In this document: positions 48,312 to 59,572 of the stretch, piece after piece
Numbering within the stretch: position 1 is the first letter of the stretch
Layout of the letters: each line of letters begins with the position of its first letter
Assembly (NCBI GenBank): GCA_000442125.1
Contig: KE546973.1
Coordinates: 1,364,001 to 1,428,000, forward strand
Origin: Opeltia flavorubescens
Lineage: Eukaryota > Ascomycota > Lecanoromycetes > Teloschistales > Teloschistaceae
Length of the DNA stretch: 64,000 nucleotides
Reading direction: 5' to 3'
The notes under the pieces: generated by a model
The model's input: the letters and a program-made list of their open reading frames with translations, nothing else
Databases searched by the model: none
What the model was told of the DNA's origin: nothing
Position numbers and translations under genes: made by a program

Positions 48312-51000
48312 TCACATCTCATTTTTCATTTCGTCAATGGTCTCGTTACTGAGACCGGATGGAGGCATCATGTTGGCAGATCGCCCTGGTACTGTTCCAG
48401 GCATAACGCCCATATTGGCTATTGGTGCCCCTCCCATCGCTTGTTGCATAGTCGGTGAGGTCTGAATTCCCTGCATTTGATGCATCGCAAGTTGGGCTGG
48501 CTGCTGCATGGCTTGTTGCATGGACTGTTGTAATGGCGGTGGTTGCGGCATCATATCCGGTACAGGCTCCTCTTTCATGCATGCACTTTCCAGCATATTT
48601 GTCCATTTCCCACTCGTGCCGTGGTGACTATGCTTCAGGTGCTGTCTGAAATGGTCGGCGCGGAAGAACTTCTTAGACTGATTGCATTCACCAAATTTGT
48701 GCGTGTTGTTCAGATGGGCAATACGGTCATTCCAGTCCTGTGGCTCATTCGAGAATTCTTTCCCGCAGTAGCCGCATATGTCTATCGGAGCGCCAGCATC
48801 TGAGGGCGGGGGAGGCTGGTTAGGACTTGGAGGAGGAATAGCCGTGGAGGGATGGAAGGCGCGTTCATAGCTGCCTGCAAGCGTAGCACATGACCATGAG
48901 TGTCGACGGACATGCAAAGAATTTTGATGTCGCTCTGCTTCGTTTTTGTTTTTGAATCTGTTATGGCAGAAGTTGCAGACGTATTGCTTCTCAGACTCGT
49001 GTACTCTAGATAAAATCCGTTAGCTGGTTGCAATGTAAGTCAGAATGAGTGACCATGCCTGAGCCCGTCTTCAGTTTCAAACTTCTTCGGCTTCTTTGGA
49101 CAGCAATGACAGATATACATGGTCGGTTGAAGACTTGGGGGGTTATTTTGTTTTCGCGGGGTGGGGGTATCGCTGGACATTTTACGGGACGCGGTAGGGG
49201 ACGGCTTTTCTGTAGGCTGGTGAGGATGCGAATGCGAGAGCGAGGATTGGGGGCTAGGATGTGAGGTGATGTAGGGTGAGTCACGATCCGAGTGTGGTTG
49301 TGGGTATGGGTAGTCCGAGGTAGGGGAGAGATGGTCGTGGTTGGAGGAAAGGCTGGTGAGGCTGCTGCCGACCGACAGGGCACCTGAAGACGCGTAGGAG
49401 CCGTTCCGCAGGCCAGCAGAAGAATTCGAAGAGACTGAGCCGTGCTGTGGACCGAATCTGTTCACGGGCGAGGCGCGATTAGTTGGGTGGGTGTGAGCAG
49501 CGTTTCGTTGCTGGAGGTCGCTGCTGCTCCCCGCCGAGTGCAATGGGGCTTTGTCGTCATGCGAGGAATCCGGTGGTGGCGATGAAGCCCGCCGCTTCAT
49601 GCCCAGCTTCGAATCTGGTGGGATGATGGGGGATGAGGAATATTGTTGCAGTGCAGGGTCAAGGCTGAGTGGCGCCCGGTCTTCGAGGTGGAGTTGTCGC
49701 ATGGCTCCTGTTTCTTCCATGTAGGGGAATTCGGTGGTTGCGTCGGGCTCAGCAAGCATTGATTGGTCTTGGCTGCCTCGCTTACTACCCCTGCTAGCGC
49801 CTTCACTTGCCAAGGATCCCGCCGCCGATGCTGAATCATCGTAGTTGGAAAACACTGACCTCCGGCCTGATTGCTGACGCTGCTGCTGGTATTGTGACGA
49901 GAAAGACCCGAAGCGTGACTGTGGAGCTCTCGAATACGAGTCAGAGACGGCAGACTCCGGTGGACTGCTTTCCCAGATTGGGCTTCGCCAATCCATGAAG
50001 CTTTTTGCACTAGCAGCTGACGAGAGCAGCGACGGCGATATTGCGCGCGACCGTGGACTTTCACCAGATCGACTAGAAAAAGACTCCCGTTTGAAAGGAG
50101 AGTGAGGATATGAGTTTGTTATCCCTTCCGATATTGACAATGATTTCAGCTGTTGAGGTTGGCGACAACCCTGGATGCAAGCTAGTGAGGAGCTCGGAGA
50201 CGCAGCGTCTACACTTGCAGTTCGTGGTGCCTGAGGAGGTGTCTTGGGTTTTCCAATTTTTGACAGTAATTTATTGTCATATGCTTGTGACGCTGATTCA
50301 ACATTTTTCTGTTCTAATGGTCGCTCGCCGTGTAATCTGAAAAGAGGTGTTCCACATTAGCAAAAGAAAAGTCACGGTCGATGGATAGGCTTATGAAGAG
50401 CGATCCAGACGGTAATGAAGTAGATGACATGTTGATTGATCATTTAAGGGCTTTTTAATTTTGTAGCATTGTGTTGTGTACAACCAAAATAGTACGGAAG
50501 AAACAAACATTGACTGACCGATGATTTACCAGGCTAGATCCAGAAAGACTATGGTATCCTTCGTCGATGTTTCTCGACAGGTCATATGTTCGATCATAGC
50601 TTGGTGGTGATTTAATTGTCGTCGACGAGCTACCACGCCGTGAATAATCAGGTCGATCTGGAAAACCTTCATCTTCCATTCTCTGGTCCCAACTGCCACG
50701 CGCGCTCGATGAGGAGCTTCCTGAAAAAGCGAAACTTCCCCCGAACCCTCCGTGCTTGGGAGTATTTCCCCATTTCCAGCCAGGATCGCTGCCAGCAGCA
50801 AGATCTTCTATATATCTCGGTGGAGGCAACGGTGGGGGTGCGAATGACTCGTCCGGTCGAGCATTGGGGACTGCCATCGGCCCTTGACTCCTCGAAAAAG
50901 GCTTCCCAGCCATCCGACTGGAGGGAGGGCGAGGACCATTCATGCCTCTTTGATCATGTATAAATATTGAAGGCGCCGAGGTGACGCCAGACGTATTCAT
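48312..51000 (-). CDS. C2H2 zinc finger protein, probable transcription factor
   Basis: Exons 51000-50519, 50336-49059 and 49005-48312 give 817 residues. The first 540 residues are disordered, rich in Ser, Pro and Gln. Next come an unusual finger (YICHCCPKKPKKFETEDGL), a second (YVCNFCHNRFKNKNEAERHQ followed by NSLH) and two more fingers (ICGYCGKEF...HLNNTH; ECNQSKKFFRADHFRQHLKH). A Gln/Met/Pro-rich tail may activate transcription. Fungal factors with this KKPKKF...KNKNEAERHQ block are common; the target genes are unknown. The second intron appears to be GC-AG (GCATGG donor at 49058), giving DGLRVHESEKQY. A GT donor 5 nt further with another acceptor would add one residue. Confidence 0.85.
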
Positions 51001-53718
51001 TGCAAGCGTGGACTCGCCACGCTGAAAGAAAAATTAAAGAAATTCAGATTGCTGCAAATGGAAACGTTAAATGCGACTGTTGCACGTAATGGCCGTAAGT
51101 TTCGTTCCAAGTGGTGGCAAGAGCAACGAATCAAAAGACAGAAGACGCCAAAGACTCAAAGTGGAAGGCAAAACAAAATGAACCCTGCCCGAAAAGGGTT
51201 GCCTTCGCTCAACATGCGGTGCAGAAATACAAATAGGCCCACGTCGCTGGAGCAAAGAATTTCAAAAACTGCAGCAGCAACAGTCGAGTCGAATTGAACT
51301 ATTTCGAGGTGGGGTTTGGTCCAAATATTAAGGGTGTCGGGGCGATCTCCCTCCTTCCAGCCCTACCAAGCGAACTTCCTTCTGCACCGTTGCGGTGTTG
51401 TTCTTCCGGGGGGTTGGCGCCGAAATGCGATAGCTGACGATCTCTGAGGATCACCGATGTATGTTAATCCCAACTCGCGCTTCCTTCACACCGCCGCCCA
51501 ACTGAATCCTCGGATATCAATGCCTTTCTCTTGCAGAAGAAAACGTCCAAGGTAGTGGAATATGAATGAAAGAAGAAAACTGCCGTAGTCTCTGCGGCGT
51601 GCCGTGTGTTCCCTTGTAATGCTGTTTCGAATGGTACGCCTTACGAGGTGCATGCAGCTGTCTTACATACACAATAAGGCGACGAAAGCTGTCTCAAGTC
51701 ATTGCTTCGCCAGGCAAAATTGGCGACCCCGACGATGGGCAAAAATGGGAGCCATGCGCATTGTCGATGTGCTTATTTACTCCAAGGATCATGCAGGAGC
51801 AGGTTCTGTAAAGCTAACGCTAAGGCAGAAGTACGCTTTAGTTATAGAAAAGTTCGGAAATTCGGAAAGATGACATGAAGAAGGAGAGAAAAGAATGCTT
51901 TGAACGAGTGAGGCAAATTTCTACAACGCCGGAGCTAAGTCGAGCTCGTCTTTTTCAGCTTGAGATAGTACAAGGCTGGAAGTGGTCAGCGTTGCACCAT
52001 GATACCCTCGATAACCAGGCGGTCAAGCGCAGCCCTATTCCTTCCACCACGGACGGAAAGCCGTTTCGACGCGGCCTCGAGGCAAAGCCGGCAATATTAC
52101 TCGGGGTAGCCTCAGGGACAGCCAGCCAGCGTAGCGGCTAGGAGAGCAGCTGGGATATCCTGGTAACGTCCCGCTGCTGCATGCTGCAAGCTCTACAATT
52201 AGTTACTTCTAGACTTTCTTGCATTCGAGTATGAAATCTGCCCCTCTAGAGTCTGGATTTAACTAGCCGCCACAGCAATTGACCGTGCTTCGAGTCCCGC
52301 AAAGTATTGTAGAAGCAAGGCTGTTAGCACGGTTCCCATCCTTTGTGACTGTAAGCTGATGGCGGGCGTAGAGGAAGAGTATGTGGGATCGTGCATGAGA
52401 CTATTCCATGCCAAGTCATCTGGATTCATCCTCAGCTGACGGCAAATATGGATAGCCTTGTGGTCAGAGGATAGCTAAATACAGGATTCGCTGCGCTTAG
52501 CAATAGTGTGGGACGAAAGGCTCAGTGGGGCAAACCTCGTGCATAACATCAGCCCTTTGAGCCTGGGCGTCCCCACGTCGTCCTTCTCTTCGACAAAGTT
52601 GACCTTTGGCACGATTGTGTCACGCCAAGACATATGAAGATATAGTCCTCTTTGTCTCCGAGTTGGAAAGAGTAATTAATGGCTGGAATGAATCTAGCTA
52701 CCGCCATACCACTGATGTGATCGGCTTCGCCGGTAATCCAAGACGGTACAAGCAAGTTACTAACAGGATTAGGCACACCCGCAAGCTGCTGGACACCGAT
52801 GCGTCGGCAGTGGTGTTGTGGTACATGAGTCCAAGATCCTAGGAGGATCTCGGGCTGCCCACCATGAATGGTACTGTGGTTTATGCTACTCACTGACTTT
52901 AAGAGGATCAATCATCGCAATCGCTTGATCAGACCAGGTATTCCAAATGAGATATATGACCTATATCTGTACCTTCAAAATTCTCAATAATATCCCATAA
53001 TCCGAGGGCAACGAGTCGTGCAGAGAAGCAAGCAGTTTGAAATGCTCATACATATGTCAGACTGGCATCATGGGCCAATCCCTACTACAGACGGCTTGCC
53101 TTGCGGAATGGTGCCTGAATCTGGGGCTGATCGGCTGGGTGCATGGATTTGTACGGTGCCATGTCACTCATGGCGGGAACAGTGCGGGCACCTTTCCTCG
53201 AAAAGTCCCTTACCGTCCCTAAACCCTACAAGGCTCACTACTTTACTCTTCCCTCTTAGAGTTCGCGCAAAAAATGTTTCAAGTCTTTCCTGGAACATCG
53301 ACACCTTACAAGGCGATGCATTCTGAGCTTCTTAGGCAGCAGTCTTTAGATGGAAGATGCAAGGACAGCATTTGTTTGAGTCAGAAGCGGGGTATCAGGT
53401 CCTTAAAAAAAGCTTATGGCACCATCCAAACGGCTTCTGAGATAGCACGACCGACATCACCACCAAAAACTCCCCTCAACCAATGATCTCAACCGTCCGT
53501 GCAACTTGCAGACACTGCTTTCAGCTCTTCCTCCGGCGCCTGTCTTCTTCATCATTACTAACGTTCGGCACTTTACTCAAGCAGGACAAGTCATCCGTAG
53601 TGGAGTGGTGAGCCATTTTCCAACTGGGCCTAGGTCTTTCTGCCCTATCGCACCATCCTCACGCGCACAACCATCCTACCGAGGATATTAACTTTTTATT
53701 TCCGATTGACTTCCCGCC
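51001..53718. other. Longest intergenic stretch, 2.7 kb, no supported gene
   Basis: This lies between the divergent C2H2 and YVH1 genes. Only frames below about 120 codons occur (e.g. 52549-52911 minus; 53018-53326 plus). I could not assemble a spliced gene, and no transposon ends, terminal repeats or tandem repeats are visible. It may hold long regulatory leaders of the transcription factor gene. Confidence 0.5.
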
Positions 53719-55065
53719 ATGGCGCTGTTGGACCGTGTGCCTGGTGATGCTAATCTGCATATTGGAGGGTACGTTTCGTGCTTTCTCGCTTGTGCGTGCA
53801 TCGAAATAGTGTGTGAACCCTGATTGGAAAAAATAGACTCTTTACCCTAAAGCGGAAAGAAGCCCTAAAGAGTGCCAATATTACACACGTTCTGTCGGTC
53901 TTGACATTGCCTCTTGATGAGGCTCTGTTCAAGGGATATGAACGTCTTGTTATCAACATCGATGATGACGAAGGCGCCGACATTATCCAGCACTTTCCTG
54001 CTAGCAATGACTTCATCCAACAAGGTCTTGATAGTGGAGGGGGCGTCCTTGTACATTGGTAGGTCCATGAGAATATCTCCTATATTGTTCTCTTCATTGA
54101 ATTGTCCATGGTACCTTCTGAATATACCCGTACCTCCCTTTAGTTTAGCTGAAGAAGCATTTGCCTTACCCCATCACTTCTAACCTAAGTCAAAATCAAA
54201 TCTCATATTCTGCATTTTCCATTTTCCTGTAAGAAGGACAAGAGAAACCACAAAAGAAAAACAACAAATCTAACCTCCCTCCTTTGCCCCCAGCGCAATG
54301 GGTAAATCCCGCTCCGCAACCCTAATCCTCGCCTACCTCCTCTCCACCTCCCCCCAAACCCACACCCCTATCTCCGCCCTAATGCACCTCCGCCTCGCCC
54401 GCCCCATCGCAGAGCCAAACCCCGGTTTCATGGACCAACTCCACCTCTACCACCGCATGCACTGCCCCGCGGAAATAGACTCCCAACCAATGTACCAGCG
54501 CTGGTGCTACAAGCGGGAGAGGGAGAGGAGTAGGAAAGCGGAAGAAGCGCCGGGGAGTGAGTTTATTGTTTTTGAAGATGATGTAGCAGCAGCGGCGGGG
54601 GTGGGGGAGGGGGAAGAAGCTGGAAGAGGAGAAGAGGGGGAGGAGGATGGAAAACCGAGGTGGGATATCATAGACAAGGAATCGGAAGGGGCTACATCCG
54701 ACAATGGAAAAGATCAAAATAAGGAAAAAGAGACCTACCGCTGCCGCCGCTGTAGAACCCCCCTCGGCAACTCTACTTACAAGGTTCCGCACACCCCGCG
54801 CAATAAACCTAACACCGCCTCCAAAACGACAACACCCCAGCCTTGCGCTCACCTATTCCTTCACCCACTCTCATGGATGCGTCCAATCCTCTCCGAAGGA
54901 AATCTAGAAGGAAGACTCGAGTGTCCAAACAGTAAATGCAGGCAGAATGTAGGGAAATACGCATGGCAGGGCATGAAGTGTAGTTGCGGGGAGTGGGTCG
55001 TACCAGGGATCTCGGTGGGGAGGGGGAAGGTGGATATTTTTGTCAGTGGTGGGGCGGAGACGTAG
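53719..55065 (+). CDS. YVH1: Dual-specificity phosphatase Yvh1 (DUSP12)
   Basis: Exons 53719-53768, 53837-54058 and 54294-55065 give 347 residues. The phosphatase domain begins IGGLFTLKRKEALKSANITHVLSVL, and the active-site loop HCAMGKSRS (Cys91, Arg97) is completed across a 235-nt intron. The C-terminal zinc-binding domain (CRRC, HLFLHPLSWM, CPNSKC, KCSCGEWVVPGI) is the Yvh1 hallmark. Yvh1 releases Mrt4 from pre-60S ribosomes in yeast, a role of the zinc domain more than of catalysis. A Glu/Gly-rich acidic insert (about residues 165-210) links the domains. Confidence 0.94.
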
Positions 55066-57175
55066 ATGATGGGATTGGGGTTTGATGACAATTTTGAGGT
55101 GGGTTTAGAGAATAACATCGTTGAAGTTAAGAATCATTAGGGTCGTTATCCACATCCGGAAAATGTTGTTATTGCTGTTTTCGGAAATAATACGCATTTG
55201 GTACCATGGATTATCCAAAAGCGATGGATACTTGCGATTCGTCAATTCGTGTTCTTGCATAGGAGTCCTTATTACTCCATCCGTAGGATCATCAACCCAG
55301 TATAGGATACGCACGTAGAGCTATCCGAAAAAGGTATATCGAAGGATGAAATAAAGGGGGTGGCGGTTTTCCAATGTCCATAAAGGATGAGTATTTCGTA
55401 GGAACCCGAAACTTCACGAAGGAATATACACCAAGCACAACATTTCGTCAGACCTCACAGGATTGAGGATTCAAATCCAAGGTCTTCAATGGCTTATGTC
55501 TGCAGGAGAAAGGAATTTCGAATCCATGGCCTCAATTTCATGGCCTCAGCGGTTAGAATCTGCAGGAGGGATCCTTTTGAAAGCAACAAACGCACGTATG
55601 ATACTGCGCCAAGAAGTCCATATTTCATCAAACCCCACAGAAGGAATTGGATATCTGACCGCAATATTGAATCAAATCCGCAGGAAGAGACCTCACGAAG
55701 CAGCCAATGCAGTCAGCTCCTCCACTTATCTCTGCCATGCATATCCTTTATCTCAGACACACCATCAGACTGCACGAGCCGATAGATCGCGGTCCGGAGA
55801 TATTCGAGTCAAGATTATCATAATTATAGCCTCCAGGTTATTCATACAGAAAACAAGCATGCTTGATGCATTGTTATCAAAATCCCGGCGTCCAGCAGAC
55901 GCACCTAATGTGGGAAGTCCGCTGGCACAGCACACAGCCCTGCTTGTAGGGATCTTACCGCAGCCTGCAGGATCCGAGCTTCCACACTAGGAATGTCTGG
56001 GGTTGTGGAAGGATCCGCACCCTGGATCCTTTTCACTGCTGACCTCCCTCCTTTGTGCGTAGTACTGCTAGTGCTCGGCGGCACCGGTGCCATCACCTCC
56101 AATCTTGGTTGGTTCGTGCGCTCCATCCCGTCCCCGCAAGCCTCCGAGTGATCCTGCCGTACTGGGATTTGTGGGACCCCTACGTAAGGGTATAGTGGGG
56201 AAACTCCCTTGTGGCATCGATCTCCGGTTGTTTGCCTGACACTTAAATTGGGATCTTGTACGACGTGAGACCTGGCGTCGATCTTTGTGGAGGATGGAGC
56301 ACTATGGATTTCTGACAGCCTGAGGATTTAAAGGATGTGAATGCCAAGAAAAAGGCGCAGAAACTTGCTGCTTACCACCTGCAACGTTGTAATCTGCAAT
56401 TGGTGAGAGATAGTAAGATAGATTACGACTTGCATACTGTTTGCGTTCATATTGAGTGATCTGCTCCCAACACAAGAGTATGTACGTTCCTTCAGCCAAT
56501 GCAAGCGACGTCGAACATAGGCGGTCGGAGGCATTTCCGATGTACCGTATCTGCTGTCAGCAGCATCATTTCGCCAGACAAGCTTCAAGCAATGGAGGCG
56601 CATAACGCCACCAATCGTGAATAAGGAATTGTAGATCTCTGTTGTAGCTCGGAGCACGACATAATTCCTCAGGATGATGTTCGGATGTCCGTCAGGTCAG
56701 GAGATTTGGTTGTTATAGAGTGCTTAGCGTGTCGAGTTTATTGACCAAAGTAATCCGAGCAAGATGTAGCAAATTTCAGCCTCGCATTAAGCTCAAGGCT
56801 CGGACTAGTGATATGTGTACGGAGTATGACAAGCGGTGAATCACCAAATCGGATGCGAATCATGGAAGCTTAATTTCAGGCGTCCCATCTTTATTAGACT
56901 CTGCAGGCGGGAACCCGGAGCTTTGACCCCAAAGAATGTGTGCTATGTCATAGCATCTTATGTTGTCATGCTTTGTCAATCCCATGGAGTGAGCAGAAGC
57001 TGACCGTCGGCTTACGCTAGTATCCAGGAACCTTAAGCTCAAGCGTAGTAAGCAAATACGAATCGTATTGACACGAGAAGTTTAGTGTCTTTCAATCGAA
57101 GTGCACCGAACCGACGACAGAATTTGATCTCCGCCAGTTTTACAGTAGCAATGATAGTTCGGCCCAAGGTATCAT
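55066..57175. other. Long intergenic stretch, 2.1 kb, no supported gene
   Basis: This lies between convergent YVH1 and VFA1. A 175-codon plus-strand frame at 55463-55990 shows no domain, signal peptide or conserved motif, so I do not call it a gene. No repeat structure is visible. Confidence 0.5.
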
Positions 57176-57927
57176 TCATCCCAAGTTGCCGGATGGAACA
57201 GAAGGAAAAAGTGTTGGGCTCTTCAGCCGCTCTCTATTCCTCTTGGCAATTTCTGCATTGCGAATCCGATTCAGCCTTCGCTGGTAGAAAGTCCTGTTGA
57301 CAAGCATATTAGCGAGAAAGCTTGATGAGATCCTTGTGCAGATTATTTAGAATACTTTTGCAAGGCAAAAATACGAGGACCCTCTTCACTTGCAGTTGTT
57401 GAACCTTTGTCAACAAGAGCCTTGATCTGACATTGCTTAATATTAGCATTCAAGGGTTCAATATCTTGATAGTTGTCTAACCTGGTCATTCTTCTCTTTT
57501 TCAGCCTTCTCATCTTCGTCCTTGTCATTCTCATTCGTTTTCTCTGGCTTTTCATCTTTGCTCTTATCCTTGCTTTTATCCTTCTCCTTCGACTCCTTTG
57601 ACTTTTTTCGCTTCTTTATCTTCTCCTCATACTCCTTCTTGATTAGCTCAATTTCCCGGTCAAGCTCCTCCTTTTTCTTCTTTGCTGCAGCTTCGGCCTC
57701 GTCTACAATTGGGGTGCAGTAACCCCGATCACTCAAATGGCCTGGACATACATAGAAGTAGTCCTAGATTCCTAAGCAGTGTTCATTTGACTAGAACTAC
57801 TCGTTCGTACCTTTTGGTCAGGTGTTATCAGGACACTCGTTGTAGGCTTATAACAGATGTCACATGGCTTTGCTGATGCCTCCGCAACCTTGCGGAGATG
57901 CCAAACATTCTGCAATTGAGCTGTCAT
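57176..57927 (-). CDS. VFA1: Vps4-associated protein Vfa1
   Basis: Exons 57927-57811, 57763-57482, 57426-57356 and 57293-57176 give 195 residues. A two-part zinc-binding N-terminus is visible (KPCDICYKPTTSVLITPDQK joined to DYFYVCPGHLSDRGYCTP). A long Lys/Glu-rich coiled coil follows, and the last exon gives FYQRRLNRIRNAEIAKRNRE, which matches the conserved Vfa1 end. Stopping at the TAA in the third intron would give an ending QKYSK that lacks this conserved segment. In yeast Vfa1 binds the MIT domain of the AAA ATPase Vps4 and modulates ESCRT-III disassembly at endosomes. The start ATG at 57927 is chosen because conservation begins just after it; an ATG 42 nt upstream is also in frame. Confidence 0.9.
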
Positions 57928-58417
57928 GCTTATTAGCTTATAGTACGTATTATGACTTGTCGATGGCAAGGAATTGCCTCATCGCTCATGGGAAGAGTGT
58001 CAACGTGGAGAAGCAGGATCAAGTGACCGCGGACCGGCAACACGCCCGCAACATGGACTCCTATCAGCCTTGTACGATACCCTAGCCCTAAAAGTATACG
58101 GCCAAAGTTCCCCCCCAATCAATCCAGCTCATGTAGTTCCATACCTATTAATTACTCTTTCGGGACATATTCTAATATAGCAGATCTTCCATTCGTAAGC
58201 CCAGCAGCGATGGGTTGACTCCTTTCATTGTCTCGGTATTTCATCACCTATTATCATTACAGATCTTCCGGCACAAGTCAATCAAGAGCCAATGGTTCCA
58301 ATGAGCTCGTCAATCGAGTAGTTTACACGACTGTATATACAATGTAACCACCGAAAATGACAACATTGCAAGACAACCGAGCTTTAATACATGATGTGTA
58401 GGCCAACGAGACCATAT
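57928..58417. other. Intergenic
   Basis: VFA1 promoter region and 3' flank of the small secreted protein gene. No gene is supported. Confidence 0.5.
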
Positions 58418-59078
58418 TCAAGAAGATGACAGGTTGTTGGGAGAATTGTCAGTCTCGGGATCAGGATCCCACACGATGGTGATATATCCAATCTGTTTCC
58501 CTTCGGCATAGATATACGCCCACATCTCGTCATAATTGCCCACCCTTACTCCGCAGAATTCGAGAAGATTCACGGCCGCCAAAGCCTGGGACCACGTCAC
58601 CACCTCCCGTCTAGCGATACTCCTATAGAAACTTAGATTGACCTTGACGCCATATCTATTTTCTATGGCAAGGTTCATGCTGGGGAATGGAAGGGGATCA
58701 TCGCCTAGGTGGAGTCTCTCGACTCCATCCACTAGATGTATACGACATTCGTAGAGTGTGCGGACTATGCGCGACTCCGAGATCGGTGCTCCCCAGGAAA
58801 AGGTGAGGAAGACGTCCCGGTCGATGCCAGGGCGTTGACACCTATGCTCGTTCCACGGCCTAGAGCTTTTTAGTACGAGTATTCTCAGGATCCCGGAAGA
58901 TCTGAAGCGGAGCTTACTTGGGAGGTTTCCAGCTGGCGGACTGATTCGTTTTATTCTGCGGATCTAGTCCACCTACTGTACCCCTCTGTGAGACCAAAGC
59001 TTGAACATGATGGGTAGATAGGAATAGGTGAAGATAGAGCAGGGCCAGCGTAAGCTGAGACAAGAACATCTCGTTCAT
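58418..59078 (-). CDS. Small secreted protein, unknown function
   Basis: Exons 59078-58918 and 58859-58418 give 200 residues. Residues 1-27 form a clear signal peptide (hydrophobic LTLALLYLHLFLSTHHVQA). The mature part has only three cysteines (HRCQRPG, LYECRIH, LEFCGVRV), with Trp and Tyr residues in a compact 130-residue domain (e.g. FLTFSWGAPISESRIVRTLY, GYITIVWDPDPETDN). I recognise no family. Size and secretion fit effector-like proteins, but cysteine content is low. The splice is a 58-nt intron with GTAAGC donor and TAG acceptor. No neighbour hints at function. Confidence 0.7.
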
Positions 59079-59572
59079 AATTCGGATATGCAAGTTGGGG
59101 CCAGAGATAGTTAAGAGCGTCCTCTATCCATGATGAAGGACTTCAGCAATTGATATCAACGACTTGTTTTGACCGTCGACATTCTATATCGGGTAGTTGT
59201 TTACCCTGCCGTGCTCGTCCCATGCGACGAAAGATCGCTTGTGCGCGTGAACAAGTCATACCCAAGGCTCCTGATCATCATGTTAACTTGATCGAACCCT
59301 GACTGATGCTGAGATATAGATGGATTTAGGTAATCAGGGGCAAGAGTTACTAAAACTTTTTGACAGCTCGGAAAGTTAAGTCTATAGGGCTTAGTCTTGC
59401 CCTTATCGATTCCTCGATATCGCTGTAAACCTGAATTAAGCTTCCCCAGCTTAATCGATCACAAGTATTTGCCCGTACGTCACTCGGAAAGTGAATAACG
59501 TTTCGTTTTTCAATTCACTCATTCATTTGTTTTTCATGTGACAATTGCAAGAATTTAGACCATACCCTCACC
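59079..59572. promoter_or_regulatory. Shared promoter region of the secreted protein gene and ARG4
   Basis: 494 bp lie between divergent start codons. I looked for the general amino-acid control site TGASTCA expected before an arginine gene and saw no exact copy. Confidence 0.45.

Noticed and set aside
55440-55560. Degenerate tRNA-like sequence with GGATTCAAATCC
   Set aside because: Only a B-box-like motif; no cloverleaf stems could be paired.
55463-55990. 175-codon open frame on the plus strand
   Set aside because: No signal peptide, domain or familiar motif; composition resembles translated intergenic DNA, and no splice partners were found.
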